Origin: Pseudopelobacter sp964542535 | GTDB lineage: Bacteria > Desulfobacterota > Desulfuromonadia > Geobacterales > Pseudopelobacteraceae | Reading direction: 5' to 3' | DNA length: 64,000 nt | NCBI GenBank assembly: GCA_964542535.1 | Contig: CAZIUE010000005.1 | Coordinates: 169,812-233,811 of the forward strand | Shown here: positions 50,612 to 59,107 of the stretch, piece after piece | Numbering within the stretch: position 1 is the first letter of the stretch | How the letters are laid out: each line of letters opens with the position of its first letter | Made by a program: the position numbers and the translations under genes | Notes under the pieces: generated by a model | Databases searched by the model: none | The model's input: only the letters and a program-made list of their open reading frames with translations | What the model was told of the DNA's origin: nothing

Positions 50612-52293
50612 GGCGTCAGCATCTCCAGCCTGCCGTTGAACAGCCGGGCGATCCGCGATGCCCGGGCCAGGGTCTCCTCCCGGTGGCTGATGAGCAGCAC
50701 GGTGCTGCCGGCAGCCAGACGTTCGATGGCCTCAGCCACCAGGCACTCGTTGTCCCGGTCCAGGCCGGCAGTGGGCTCGTCCAGCACCACCAGCAGCGCC
50801 CGCCGCAGGAAGGCCCGGGCCAGGGCCAGGCGGCGCAGTTCTCCAACCGAAAGCCCGGCCCCCCGGTCCCCCAACAGGGTATGAATGCCGTTGGGAAGGC
50901 GCGCGACGAAATCGGCCGCAACAGCGTCCTCCAGTGCCCGGCGAATCTGCGCCTCGTCGGCCTCGGGGCGGGCCAGCAGCAGGTTCTCGCGGATCGTACC
51001 CGGGAAGAAAAAGGGACTCTGGGATACCCAGGCCAACCCCGCCCGCCAGGATTCGGGATCGATCAGACCCAGGTCCATGCCGTCAACGGTGATCCGCCCG
51101 GATTCGGGACGGTTCAGTCCGGCCAGCAGGCGGGCCAGGGTGCTCTTGCCGCTGCCGCTCTCCCCCACCAGGGCGGTCAGGCTGGCGGCGGGCAGTTCCA
51201 GATCGACCTCCCGCAGGGAACCCCGGTCGGCCTGGCCGCGGAAGGAGACCCGCTCGAAACGTACGCTCGGCGGCCGGGAAGGGGCGGGGAGACGCCCCGG
51301 GGGAACCTCCTGGTGCGTGGCCTCCAGGAGCGGCGCGATCAGTTCGGCCGCCGCCACCCCCTGCATGCGGGCGTGGTAGGAGAGTCCCAGGCTGCGCAAG
51401 GGAAGGTAGAATTCGGGGGCCAGGAGCAGCACGAACAGCCCGTCTGCCAGGGTGAGCGTGCCGTTCAGCAGGCGGAAGGCGATCAGCACGGCCACCACGG
51501 CCGTACCGGCCGTGGAGAAGAACTCCAGGGTAAAGGCGGAGAGGAAGGCGACCCGCAGCACCGACATGGTACCCTGCCGGTACTGTTCGGACATGCGTCC
51601 CACCATGAGGGCCTCGCGCCGGACGGCGCCGAAGATCTTCAGGTCGGGCAGCCCCTGCACCAGGTCCAGCAGATGACCGGCCAGGCGTGAAAGCCGCGCC
51701 CACTGGCGGCGGTTGAGCCGCTCGGAGCCGCGTCCGATGAGCACCATGAGGAGAGGAATGAAGGGGGCGGAGAAGAGCAGCACCAGCCCGGAGCGCCACT
51801 CCACCGGCAGCACGAACACCAGGGCCATGAGCGGCAGCAGGCCGGCCAGCGCCAACTGGGGGAGGAAACGGCCGACGTAGGCCTCCAGCCCCTCCACGCC
51901 GGCGGTGACCAACTCCGTCAGGCCGGCACTGTCCCGCGCCACCGTGCCCATGGCCGCCTGCTCCTGGAGCCGGTGATAGAGCCGGCTGCGCACCCCCTGC
52001 TTGAGCAGGCCGGCGGCACGGACCGCCCGCCTCTCGGCCACGAGGAGCAGGATGCCCCGGCCCAGCGCCGCGCCAGCGACAGCGATCGCCAGGAGCAATA
52101 CGGCCGGGAAGGGGAGCCGTTCCAGGATCAGCTTTTGGCAGGCCAGGGCCAGCAGGCGCGCCTGGAGCACCACCAGGGCGGCTGCAGCGGCTCCGCAGGC
52201 CACCGCTCCCCCAAGCTGGCGCCGCACCGTCCGGGCTTCGCCCCACAGCCAGCGTTCCGCTCCCTGACCCGGACGGGATGGTGCGCCCCTCAT
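50608..52293 (-). CDS. cydD: thiol reductant ABC exporter subunit CydD
   Basis: The 561-residue partner of CydC has an N-terminal six-helix membrane domain and an ATPase domain with GESGSGKSTLARLL, LLVVLDEPTAGLDRD-type Walker B, and signature LSVGELRRLALARA. The usual LSGGQ is changed to LSVGE, which may reduce activity at one of the two sites. It begins ten bases after a small membrane ORF. Confidence 0.9.
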   Translation of the reverse strand: MRGAPSRPGQGAERWLWGEARTVRRQLGGAVACGAAAAALVVLQARLLALACQKLILERLPFPAVLLLAIAVAGAALGRGILLLVAERRAVRAAGLLKQGVRSRLYHRLQEQAAMGTVARDSAGLTELVTAGVEGLEAYVGRFLPQLALAGLLPLMALVFVLPVEWRSGLVLLFSAPFIPLLMVLIGRGSERLNRRQWARLSRLAGHLLDLVQGLPDLKIFGAVRREALMVGRMSEQYRQGTMSVLRVAFLSAFTLEFFSTAGTAVVAVLIAFRLLNGTLTLADGLFVLLLAPEFYLPLRSLGLSYHARMQGVAAAELIAPLLEATHQEVPPGRLPAPSRPPSVRFERVSFRGQADRGSLREVDLELPAASLTALVGESGSGKSTLARLLAGLNRPESGRITVDGMDLGLIDPESWRAGLAWVSQSPFFFPGTIRENLLLARPEADEAQIRRALEDAVAADFVARLPNGIHTLLGDRGAGLSVGELRRLALARAFLRRALLVVLDEPTAGLDRDNECLVAEAIERLAAGSTVLLISHREETLARASRIARLFNGRLEMLTP

Positions 52294-52303
52294 GGGAACG
52301 CCA

Positions 52304-52474
52304 CTACCACTGCCGCCGGTACTTCACCAGCAAAACGACGCAACCGGCTCCGGCCGCCAGCATGGCGCAATCCCGCAACCAGGGGATCGGCAGCTCCAGC
52401 ATGGAGTAGAGCAGCGGATCGAGGAGCGCCGCGGTCAACAGGCCGACACCTCCCCAGGTGAGCAGTTTTTTCAT
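52304..52474 (-). CDS. small two-helix membrane protein upstream of cydD
   Basis: A 56-residue product beginning MKKLLTWGGVGLLTAALLDP, with two hydrophobic segments (about 3-20 and 34-50) separated by LELPIPWLRD and ending in KYRRQW. GGGGGAGG lies nine bases before the ATG. The gene starts 3 bases after the yaiI stop and ends 10 bases before cydD, so it is part of the same transcript. Too short to be sure of a family; a helper of the CydDC complex is a guess from context only. Confidence 0.65.
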   Translation of the reverse strand: MKKLLTWGGVGLLTAALLDPLLYSMLELPIPWLRDCAMLAAGAGCVVLLVKYRRQW

Positions 52475-52477
52475 GAA

Positions 52478-52936
52478 TCAGCGCCTCCCCCTGACCATGC
52501 GGGTCAGCAGGCTGTCCAGCGACGAGGCGAACCGGCGACGGTCGGTGGTGCTGAACGGCCCCGGCCCCCCCTGGATCATTCCGGCCCCGCGCAACTCCTG
52601 CATCATGTCACGCATGGTCAGACGTTCGCCCACATTCTCCTCGTCGTACAACTCGCCCCGCGGGTCGAGGGCAACGCCCCCCTTCTCCACAATGCGCGCG
52701 GCCAGGGGAATATCGGCGGTGATCACCAGATCCCGGGAGCCGGCCTGCTGGACGATATAGTCATCGGCCGCGTCAAAGCCTTCGGCCACCACCACCGAAC
52801 TGATGAGGCGCGAGTGGTGCTTGGAGAGCCCGCTGTTGGCCACCAGGCAGACCGGCAGCTCCAGGCGCTCCGAGGCGCGGAAGACGATTTCCTTGATGAC
52901 CCGCGGACAGGCATCGGCATCGATCCAGATTTTCAT
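52478..52936 (-). CDS. yaiI: YaiI/YqxD-family protein (DUF188)
   Basis: The 152-residue protein shows the DUF188 blocks MKIWIDADACPRVIKEIVFRA, LVANS, DDYIVQQAGSRDLVITADIPLAARIVEKGGVALDPRGELY and the C-terminal RRFASSLDSLLTR. The fold resembles PIN-like nucleases with conserved Asp residues, but no activity is established. Start 52936 is the standard family start; a longer frame runs into the upstream repeat element. First gene of the yaiI-small ORF-cydD-cydC unit. Confidence 0.88.
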   Translation of the reverse strand: MKIWIDADACPRVIKEIVFRASERLELPVCLVANSGLSKHHSRLISSVVVAEGFDAADDYIVQQAGSRDLVITADIPLAARIVEKGGVALDPRGELYDEENVGERLTMRDMMQELRGAGMIQGGPGPFSTTDRRRFASSLDSLLTRMVRGRR

Positions 52937-52998
52937 GGCACTTACACCCTCGCTTCCCGCGCCGGACTTCCCATCACTCGTCGCGCTGATGCCGACTA

Positions 52999-53129
52999 AG
53001 TAGACCGTTCCGATAAAACCATTGCCGTTCACGGTGAGCTTGTCAAACCGTTATCACCTTGTAAACACAGGCCTTCGACAAGCTCAGGCCGAATGGAGAA
53101 TTGTAAACATATTTACGAAACGGTCTACT
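52999..53129. repeat. MITE-like element with AGTAGACCGTT ends
   Basis: AGTAGACCGTT near 52999-53009 and its complement at 53119-53129 enclose about 110 bases. Inside, CGGTGAGCTTGTCAAAC and CCTTCGACAAGCTCAGGCC are inverted copies of a palindrome known from many bacteria. The DUF3617 stop codon overlaps the right end. Confidence 0.75.
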
Positions 53130-53529
53130 AGGGGCAGTTCCCCACCCGCCTGGCTTTCACCCTGGTGGTCATGGAGTGTCCGGCGCTCTTCATCTGCATG
53201 ACCGAGCTGTAGGAATCGGCGCCGAACACCGTCTCGCCGGTCATGGTGGCCGCGTTCGGGGCAGTGCACTTCATGGTCCAGGTCACCTTGGTGCCCGAGC
53301 TCTTCATCTGGGTGACTTTGCAACTGTTATCGCTGGCAATCACCTTCTTCTGGTCCTTCACCTCTTCCTTCGTGTAGCAGTGCCGGACCACCGTCGGCTT
53401 GACCTTCACCGGCATCCCGGGCATGTCCACCTGGGACTGTATCTCCCACAGTCCTTCGCGCATGTTCGCGCCCGATGCCGCCACCGGCAGGGCCAGGGCG
53501 CACAGCAGGGTGATGACGCTCTTTCTCAT
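53128..53529 (-). CDS. DUF3617 domain-containing exported protein
   Basis: The 133-residue product has a signal peptide (ITLLCALALPVAASGA) and the DUF3617 pattern: MREGLWEIQSQVDMPGMP, RHCYTKEEV, and paired cysteines (HCYT, NSCKV, MKCTA). It is expected in the periplasm; function unknown. Start 53529 follows AAGGAGAG. The stop codon TAG lies at the edge of a repeat element, so the C-terminus may have been set by the insertion. Confidence 0.82.
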   Translation of the reverse strand: MRKSVITLLCALALPVAASGANMREGLWEIQSQVDMPGMPVKVKPTVVRHCYTKEEVKDQKKVIASDNSCKVTQMKSSGTKVTWTMKCTAPNAATMTGETVFGADSYSSVMQMKSAGHSMTTRVKARRVGNCP

Positions 53530-53634
53530 GTTCAGCTCTCCTTTCATGGATGGTGGAATACCCGGGGCATGGAAACAGCGCCGGGGCATGGTGGCGGGCA
53601 AGCGTCCGGGTCACCGCGAAACGCCCACCGCGGG

Positions 53635-54897
53635 CTAGCCTATCAGCAGGGAAACCGCGTGGAGCAGGAGGCCAATCACCCCGCCCACCAGGGTCCCGTT
53701 CATGCGGATGAACTGCAGGTCCGAACCGATGGCCAGTTCGATCTCGCTGACAAAGTCGTCTTCCTTCCACTGCTTGACCGTTCCGGAGACATGTCGGGTC
53801 ACCAGGTCGCGCAGCTTGTCCGAGTAATTGACCACGATGGTTTCCAGGTGTTCGTTGATGGAATCCGTCAGCTCCCGGTTCCGCGACAGGGTGGCGCCCA
53901 GGGCCATGGCCGCCTCGGCGATGCTGACGCGGACCCGGGAGTCGCTCCGGCCCAGGTCGTCCACCAGCCAGGCCTTGAGGTCGCCGGCCAGGCCGGACAC
54001 GTAGCGGGCCAGCTGTTCGTTGTTCACGGTCTCCCGCTTGATCTCCTCGATGCGCGCGCGCAGGTCGTCGTCGTGGCGCAGGCGCTGGCTGAACTCGCCC
54101 ACTGCCCGGTCGAAGCGGCAGCGCAGTTCATGGCCGGGATCGTCCACGACCTCCTGGAGAAACTGGTCAATCTTCCGGGCCACCTTTTCACCGACCCCCT
54201 TGGTGAACTGGTCCCGGTTGGGGATGAATTTGCTTAAGAGCGGATAATCGGTGTTGAGCCAGGTGTCGATGCCAAGAGCCAGCCTCTCCTGGGCCTCCGC
54301 CGTGGCGATCCAGGCCGAGACCCGCTCCAGCAGGCCGTCCAGAACCGCCTGATGCCGGTTGTTCCGCATCAGGGTTTCCAGCAGATGGCCGATGGAGGTG
54401 GCCAGGTCGATCTTCTCGATCCTGTCGTGCAGCGCAGCCAGCAGGATCTTGCGTACCCGCTCGTCATCGATGAAGTCGATGGTCTCGGACAGTATCCTCG
54501 TGAGCCCCAGGGCCAGGACGTCGGCGTTGTCCCGGGACATGAGGTAGGCGGAGAGACGTTCGGCCGGGTTCAGTTCCCGCAGCTTGGACAGCAGCGACTC
54601 GGTGGCCAGGAACTTGTCGCGGATGAACTCGGCCAGACTCTCGGCGATGGTCTCCTTCTTGCTGGGGATGATGGCGGTGTGCGGTATGGGGACTCCCAGG
54701 GGGTGCCGGAACAGGGCCACCACCGCGAACCAGTCCGCCAGGGCCCCCACCATGGCCGCCTCGGAAAAAGCCGAGACCCACTGCCACACGCCGTTACCGC
54801 CCTGGGAGCGAGCGATGACGAACAGCACTGCCGCCGATACCATCAACCCGCCGGCGATCGCCTTGTTGCGGGCCAGTACGCTTTTCCGTCCATCCAT
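53635..54897 (-). CDS. DUF445 (YjiN-like) membrane protein
   Basis: The 420-residue protein has a membrane segment near residues 12-30, a conserved FSEAAMVGALADWFAVVALFRHPLG-type block (given in parts: GALADWFAVVALFR), a long helical, charged middle and a C-terminal hydrophobic hairpin (GTLVGGVIGLLLHAVSLLI). This matches the DUF445 family of unknown function. It is upstream of the DUF3617 gene on the same strand with a 105-base gap. Confidence 0.88.
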   Translation of the reverse strand: MDGRKSVLARNKAIAGGLMVSAAVLFVIARSQGGNGVWQWVSAFSEAAMVGALADWFAVVALFRHPLGVPIPHTAIIPSKKETIAESLAEFIRDKFLATESLLSKLRELNPAERLSAYLMSRDNADVLALGLTRILSETIDFIDDERVRKILLAALHDRIEKIDLATSIGHLLETLMRNNRHQAVLDGLLERVSAWIATAEAQERLALGIDTWLNTDYPLLSKFIPNRDQFTKGVGEKVARKIDQFLQEVVDDPGHELRCRFDRAVGEFSQRLRHDDDLRARIEEIKRETVNNEQLARYVSGLAGDLKAWLVDDLGRSDSRVRVSIAEAAMALGATLSRNRELTDSINEHLETIVVNYSDKLRDLVTRHVSGTVKQWKEDDFVSEIELAIGSDLQFIRMNGTLVGGVIGLLLHAVSLLIG

Positions 54898-54940
54898 CCA
54901 GCAAAACTCCTTGCGTCGTTACTCCAAAAAACGGAAACCA

Positions 54941-55248
54941 GCCACGGAGGTCACGGAGACCACCGGGAAATCACTTCCCTTAAATCCGTGATGCCTCCAT
55001 ACCTCCGCTTGCCTGAAAGACCTCTGCCTTGGACGTATGCCGCGGCATGCGACGGTTCGGCGGAGACTCACCTGGGACTGAGGGGTGCAACGCCAGTGGC
55101 GGCGTTGCGGCCCCGGCTCATTCACGCGCTCCGGCATTCCGACATCACGGAATTCAGGACTTCGGAAATCGTTCCGCTCCGGTCAACCGGTCGGGCGCGG
55201 AGGGCCGTACCCCGCTTCGCCTGACGTTTCTCCGCGAACTCCGTGGCC
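54941..55248. repeat. nested repeat cluster: outer CACGGAG pair around MITE-like copy B
   Basis: Outer pair GCCACGGAGGTCACGGAGA (54941-54959) and TCTCCGCGAACTCCGTGGCC (55229-55248) face each other. Inside at 54979-55158 is MITE-like copy B with ends AAATCCGTGATG and CATCACGGAATT. Its core, including GCAACGCC-A-GTGGCGGCGTTGC, is the inverse of copy A at 24302-24465. No gene lies in the 54898-55264 gap. Confidence 0.75.
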
Positions 55249-55264
55249 ACCCGGCTCGTTCCGT

Positions 55265-56164
55265 TTACTTCTCCATGCGACCGCGGACATAGTCGCCCAC
55301 CTGACCGATGGCTTCCACCGCCTCGGGCAGGTGAGGAGCGAAGTAGTGCCACACGTGCCACATCCCCTCCCGCACGTGCAGGCATACCTCCACCCCGGCC
55401 TCCTTGGCCCTGTCCGCCAGACGTTGGGAGTCGTCCAGCAGGATCTCGTCGGTTCCCACGTGGATCAGAAGCGGCGGCAGCCCCCGCAGGTCGGCGTTCA
55501 GCGGCGAGATCAGGGGGTTGTTCAGGTCGGCGCCCGGCGCGTACATTTCGGCGCAGGCACGGCATTCACGCTCGGTCATCCAGGGGTCGAGCTCCGCCCG
55601 GACGGTGATGGATTCACCGCCGCAGGTCAGGTCCACCCAGGGAGAGAGAAGCACTGCGGCGCAGGGGAGCCGGTCGCCGGCGGCCTTCAGGCTGACCAGG
55701 GTCGATACCGCCAGACCGCCGCCTGAGGAGTCCCCCATCAGCACCAGTTTCCGTGGGTCAAATCCCTGATCCAGCAGCCAGCGGTAGGCGGCCAGGGCAT
55801 CCTCCAGGGCGGCGGGGAAGGGATTCTCCGGCGCCAGGCGGTACTCCACCGACAGGACGCTGCATCCCGCGGCAGCCCCTATCTGGGCCACGGTCATGCG
55901 GGCCGTGTTACAGGAGCACTTGCTGAAGCCGCCGCCGTGGAGATACATGATCACCAAATCCTCTGCCGCGTTTTCGGCTCGCACCCATTCGGCCTGAACC
56001 GCGCCGGCCGTGACCGGCTCCACCCTGGTGCCGGCAGGCAGGACGGCCCGGGAAGCGCCGAATTCGACGATGGCCCGCGCCTGCTGGATCGAGGCGGGAG
56101 GAGGAGCGTTCTTCAGGGTCTTGGTCAACCAGAGCCGCAGCTGTTTGCTTTTTTCACTCAACAC
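55265..56164 (-). CDS. alpha/beta hydrolase of the HSL esterase family
   Basis: The 299-residue enzyme has the oxyanion-hole motif YLHGGGFS, the nucleophile in LMGDSSGGGLA, the acid in VGTDEILLDDS and the base in MWHVWHYF. This is the hormone-sensitive-lipase group, which hydrolyses short to medium acyl esters. No signal peptide. The substrate is unknown. It follows the RlmI-like gene on the same strand. Confidence 0.88.
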   Translation of the reverse strand: MLSEKSKQLRLWLTKTLKNAPPPASIQQARAIVEFGASRAVLPAGTRVEPVTAGAVQAEWVRAENAAEDLVIMYLHGGGFSKCSCNTARMTVAQIGAAAGCSVLSVEYRLAPENPFPAALEDALAAYRWLLDQGFDPRKLVLMGDSSGGGLAVSTLVSLKAAGDRLPCAAVLLSPWVDLTCGGESITVRAELDPWMTERECRACAEMYAPGADLNNPLISPLNADLRGLPPLLIHVGTDEILLDDSQRLADRAKEAGVEVCLHVREGMWHVWHYFAPHLPEAVEAIGQVGDYVRGRMEK

Positions 56165-56200
56165 AGGGTGATCTCCTTTATCAATGATGTGATACCAGGG

Positions 56201-57436
56201 TCAGGCGGGCCGTCGGCCGTTTCCCCGCTCCCGGCTGACGACGCAGACCGCGTACTTCAGGTAGCGCCCCTCGGGAAAACAGACTCCATAGGGAAAATCT
56301 TCCGGCTGGCCAGCCAGGTCAATCACCCGCAGCTCGCAGCCGGCCGTGAGCGCGCCGCGGCGTAGCTCCTTGAGATATTCGGCCACATCCAGCTTCTGGT
56401 GGTTGGAGCAGGCAATCAGCAGACCGCCGTCGGCCAGAAGCGGCAGCGCCGCCGCCACCAGCTCCGCCGTGCCGCCGCGGGTAGTGAAACGGCTCCGGGA
56501 AGTGGTTGAGAAGGAGGGGGGATCCATGAGGATGACGTCAAAGACCTGCTCCCCCTGGCCCAGCCGCCCCAGCACCTCCAGGCAGTCGCCGGTGATGAAT
56601 TCGTGGCGCCGGGGATTGAGGCGATTGATGCCGAAGTTCTCCCTGGCCCACTCCAGGTAGCCGGCGGAGACATCCACGCTGGTCACCCGGGCCCCGGCCG
56701 ACGCGGCAGCCACGGAAAAGGCGCCGGTATAGGCGAACAGGTTCAGCACTCGCTTCCCGTTCACCCGGTTCATCAGGTCGCGCCGGTTGCGGCGCTGGTC
56801 CAGGAACAACCCGGTGTTCAGCCCCTGTTCCAGGCTGACCAGGAAGGAGAGACCGTTCTCCCGTACCTGGAGACGTGCCGGAGCCGCCTCGCCCGAAAGC
56901 AGCCTGCCGTAGCGCTTCCCTTCCCCCATGGCTTCCAGTTCCCTTGTTTTCTGCGGCCGCTCCTTCTCGTAGATCCCCCGGGGGCGCAACAGCTCTTCCA
57001 GCACCCCGGCAACCACCTTCAGATGGGGCCGCCAACCGGCGCAGTAGAGCTGCACCATCAGGAACTGGCCGTAGCGGTCCACGGTCAGGCCGGGCAGCCC
57101 GTCCCCCTCGCCGTTTACCAGCCGGAAGGCATCGCTCTCCCCCAGGTCGGCATGATCGCGGCGCAGGGCCAGGGCCGCTTCCAGGCGACGACTGATCCAG
57201 GCGGAATCCAGGCGAATCCGCTCCCGCGACAGTACCCGTGCCGTAATGCGCTCTCCAGGGTCCAGGAGCGCGGTGGCAAAAAACCGGCCGGAGCTGTCGG
57301 TCAGCGCCACCACCTGCCCGGCCCGACCGGCGGGCCAGCGTTTGGTGTGGCTGTCGGCAATGATCCAGGGGTGTCCCAGTTCCAGCATGCGCGCCGTCTC
57401 CGGCCCCACGACCCTCGATTCCATCTCTGTCTTCAT
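56201..57436 (-). CDS. class I SAM-dependent rRNA methyltransferase (RlmI-like)
   Basis: The 411-residue protein has an N-terminal PUA-like domain (about 10-90: GHPWIIADSHTKRW) and a Rossmann methyltransferase with LNLFAYTGAFSVAAASAGA, VTSVDVSAGYLEWARENFGIN and LMDPPSFS. RlmI methylates C5 of 23S rRNA C1962 in E. coli; the same site is a reasonable guess here. The start overlaps the mnmH stop by 4 bases. Confidence 0.87.
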   Translation of the reverse strand: MKTEMESRVVGPETARMLELGHPWIIADSHTKRWPAGRAGQVVALTDSSGRFFATALLDPGERITARVLSRERIRLDSAWISRRLEAALALRRDHADLGESDAFRLVNGEGDGLPGLTVDRYGQFLMVQLYCAGWRPHLKVVAGVLEELLRPRGIYEKERPQKTRELEAMGEGKRYGRLLSGEAAPARLQVRENGLSFLVSLEQGLNTGLFLDQRRNRRDLMNRVNGKRVLNLFAYTGAFSVAAASAGARVTSVDVSAGYLEWARENFGINRLNPRRHEFITGDCLEVLGRLGQGEQVFDVILMDPPSFSTTSRSRFTTRGGTAELVAAALPLLADGGLLIACSNHQKLDVAEYLKELRRGALTAGCELRVIDLAGQPEDFPYGVCFPEGRYLKYAVCVVSRERGNGRRPA

Positions 57437-58482
57437 CCTTCACCATCCCGCGGCGCGGCATTCCCCAGCCGTTCCAGGAACGCCTCCAGCTGCCGTTCAC
57501 CCTGACCGAAATCCTCCAGATCGATCTCCAGGTCCGGCTGCCAGGGGCGATGCTTGTAGTAGAGCTTGTCGTAGTACTGCTCGATCAGTCCCCGGGCAAG
57601 ACCTGCCACGTCCCAGCGCTCCAGCATGGCCAGGAACTCGGCAAAGCGCGCCCCCCCCAGCTTCTTCCTGATGCGCAGAAGCGCCGCCGCCATCTCCTCC
57701 CGGTACTCCTCGCGGGCATATTCCGCGGCCAGGCGGGCGACGCGGGTCTCCAGACCGGCGCTGCACCAGACGCGGCGCCCCTCGGCCATGGCCTGATAGA
57801 ACCGTCCGGGGAGCAGGATCCTGCCGATGCGCTGGCTCTCCCCCTCCAGGACGATGGGGCGATCCAGAGGCGCCCGGCGCAAGGCGTCCCAGAGCTGGGT
57901 ATCGAAGCGTTTCTGACTCAGGCTCTGTTCCAGCCCCAGGGAACCGAAGGCGGAGCCGCGGTGGCAGGCCAGTCCCTCCAGGTCGATGGGGGTCCAGCTG
58001 TTCCGGTCGAGGCCGTTGATGAAGGCCGTCTTGCCGGTGCCGGTCATGCCGTGCAGAACCAGGAGGGGAACCGGGGGAACGAAGCGCTGGAAGTAGTCGT
58101 TGATCCAGGAGCGGAAAGACTTGTAGCCGCCGGCCAGCTGGAACACCCGCTGGCCGGTGGCTTCCAGTAGGATGGCCATGGAACGGCTGCGCAGCCCCCC
58201 CCGCCAGCAGTAGACCAGCACCGGCCGCCCCTGGGCGTGGCCGATCACCTGGCGCACCATATCGGCGAAGCGGCCGCAGGTCAGCTCCAGTCCGCGCATG
58301 CGGGCCTCCCGCGGTCCAATGCGGTTGTGGATGATGCCCACCTCAACCCGTTCCTGGTCCGTCAGGATCGGAACATTGACCGCCCCCGGCAGGTGATCCT
58401 CCCCGAATTCCAGCGGCGTCCTGACATCGACGACACAGTGGCTGTCCAGCAGCCGTGGTGTGAATGATAGCGTTTCAGGCAT
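57433..58482 (-). CDS. mnmH: tRNA 2-selenouridine synthase MnmH
   Basis: The 349-residue protein has an N-terminal rhodanese domain with the active cysteine in VYCWRGGLRSRSM and a C-terminal P-loop HGMTGTGKTAFING. MnmH replaces the sulfur of 2-thiouridine at the wobble position with selenium from selenophosphate, via a geranylated intermediate. Its presence suggests that the cell makes selenophosphate (selD elsewhere). First gene of the mnmH-rlmI unit. Confidence 0.93.
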   Translation of the reverse strand: MPETLSFTPRLLDSHCVVDVRTPLEFGEDHLPGAVNVPILTDQERVEVGIIHNRIGPREARMRGLELTCGRFADMVRQVIGHAQGRPVLVYCWRGGLRSRSMAILLEATGQRVFQLAGGYKSFRSWINDYFQRFVPPVPLLVLHGMTGTGKTAFINGLDRNSWTPIDLEGLACHRGSAFGSLGLEQSLSQKRFDTQLWDALRRAPLDRPIVLEGESQRIGRILLPGRFYQAMAEGRRVWCSAGLETRVARLAAEYAREEYREEMAAALLRIRKKLGGARFAEFLAMLERWDVAGLARGLIEQYYDKLYYKHRPWQPDLEIDLEDFGQGERQLEAFLERLGNAAPRDGEG

Positions 58483-58505
58483 TGAGGCGTACTCTCCGGT
58501 CGGCG

Positions 58506-58534
58506 AGTATAGGCTACTCGGCCCGTGCTGACAA
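58506..58534 (-). promoter_or_regulatory. sigma-70-type promoter of mnmH
   Basis: Minus-strand TTGTCA (58529-58534) and TATACT (58506-58511) with 17-base spacing, 24 bases before the mnmH start codon. Confidence 0.65.
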
Positions 58535-58717
58535 CAGGGAAGTCATTGAAATGTCCGCTGCTTACTCCTTGATTCGACCAGGCTAACATGATATGCGTTT
58601 AGAAAAGTCCGGCGCCGACCGACCGTGGAGGCTGCCGGGCCGTTCCCCCTCCGGCGAACCCCACCGCCGCGGGGTCTCGACCGGAGCCGTTTTTCCCGCC
58701 CACGAGGAGCCCATTCC

Positions 58718-59092
58718 ATGAACACACGAAAGTTCTCCCGCGTCAGATTCAGGGTAAACGCAACCATCAGGACAGCGGACCGCCAGTTCCAGGGCAGGGT
58801 CGAAAATCTCAGCATGAGCGGGATGTTTCTGGTTACCGGCGAACAACTCTCCCTGGGCGAGCAGGTGGAGATCACCATCCTGCTCACCGGCGCCGACCCG
58901 GAAATCTCGGTCAACCTGAACGGAAGAACCTGCCGTCAGACCGAGGAAGGGATCGGCTTCACCTTCGAGAAGATCGAGCTGGACTCCTATACCCACCTGA
59001 AAAACATCGTCTCCTACAACATGATCGATTCCGAAAAAGTGATGGAAGAGATCTACCACGCCATGGACGAGAAACTGACCCATCAGAAATAG
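58718..59092 (+). CDS. PilZ-domain protein
   Basis: The 124-residue single-domain protein has both c-di-GMP-binding motifs: RxxxR in RKFSRVRFRV and D/NxSxxG in ENLSMSGMFLV. It is expected to bind c-di-GMP and change partner activity. The next gene, 15 bases away on the same strand, is a chemoreceptor-type protein, so the pair may link c-di-GMP to taxis or motility. Start 58718 follows GAGGAG. Confidence 0.9.
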   Translation: MNTRKFSRVRFRVNATIRTADRQFQGRVENLSMSGMFLVTGEQLSLGEQVEITILLTGADPEISVNLNGRTCRQTEEGIGFTFEKIELDSYTHLKNIVSYNMIDSEKVMEEIYHAMDEKLTHQK

Positions 59093-59107
59093 GGGAGAAG
59101 CCGGTTG

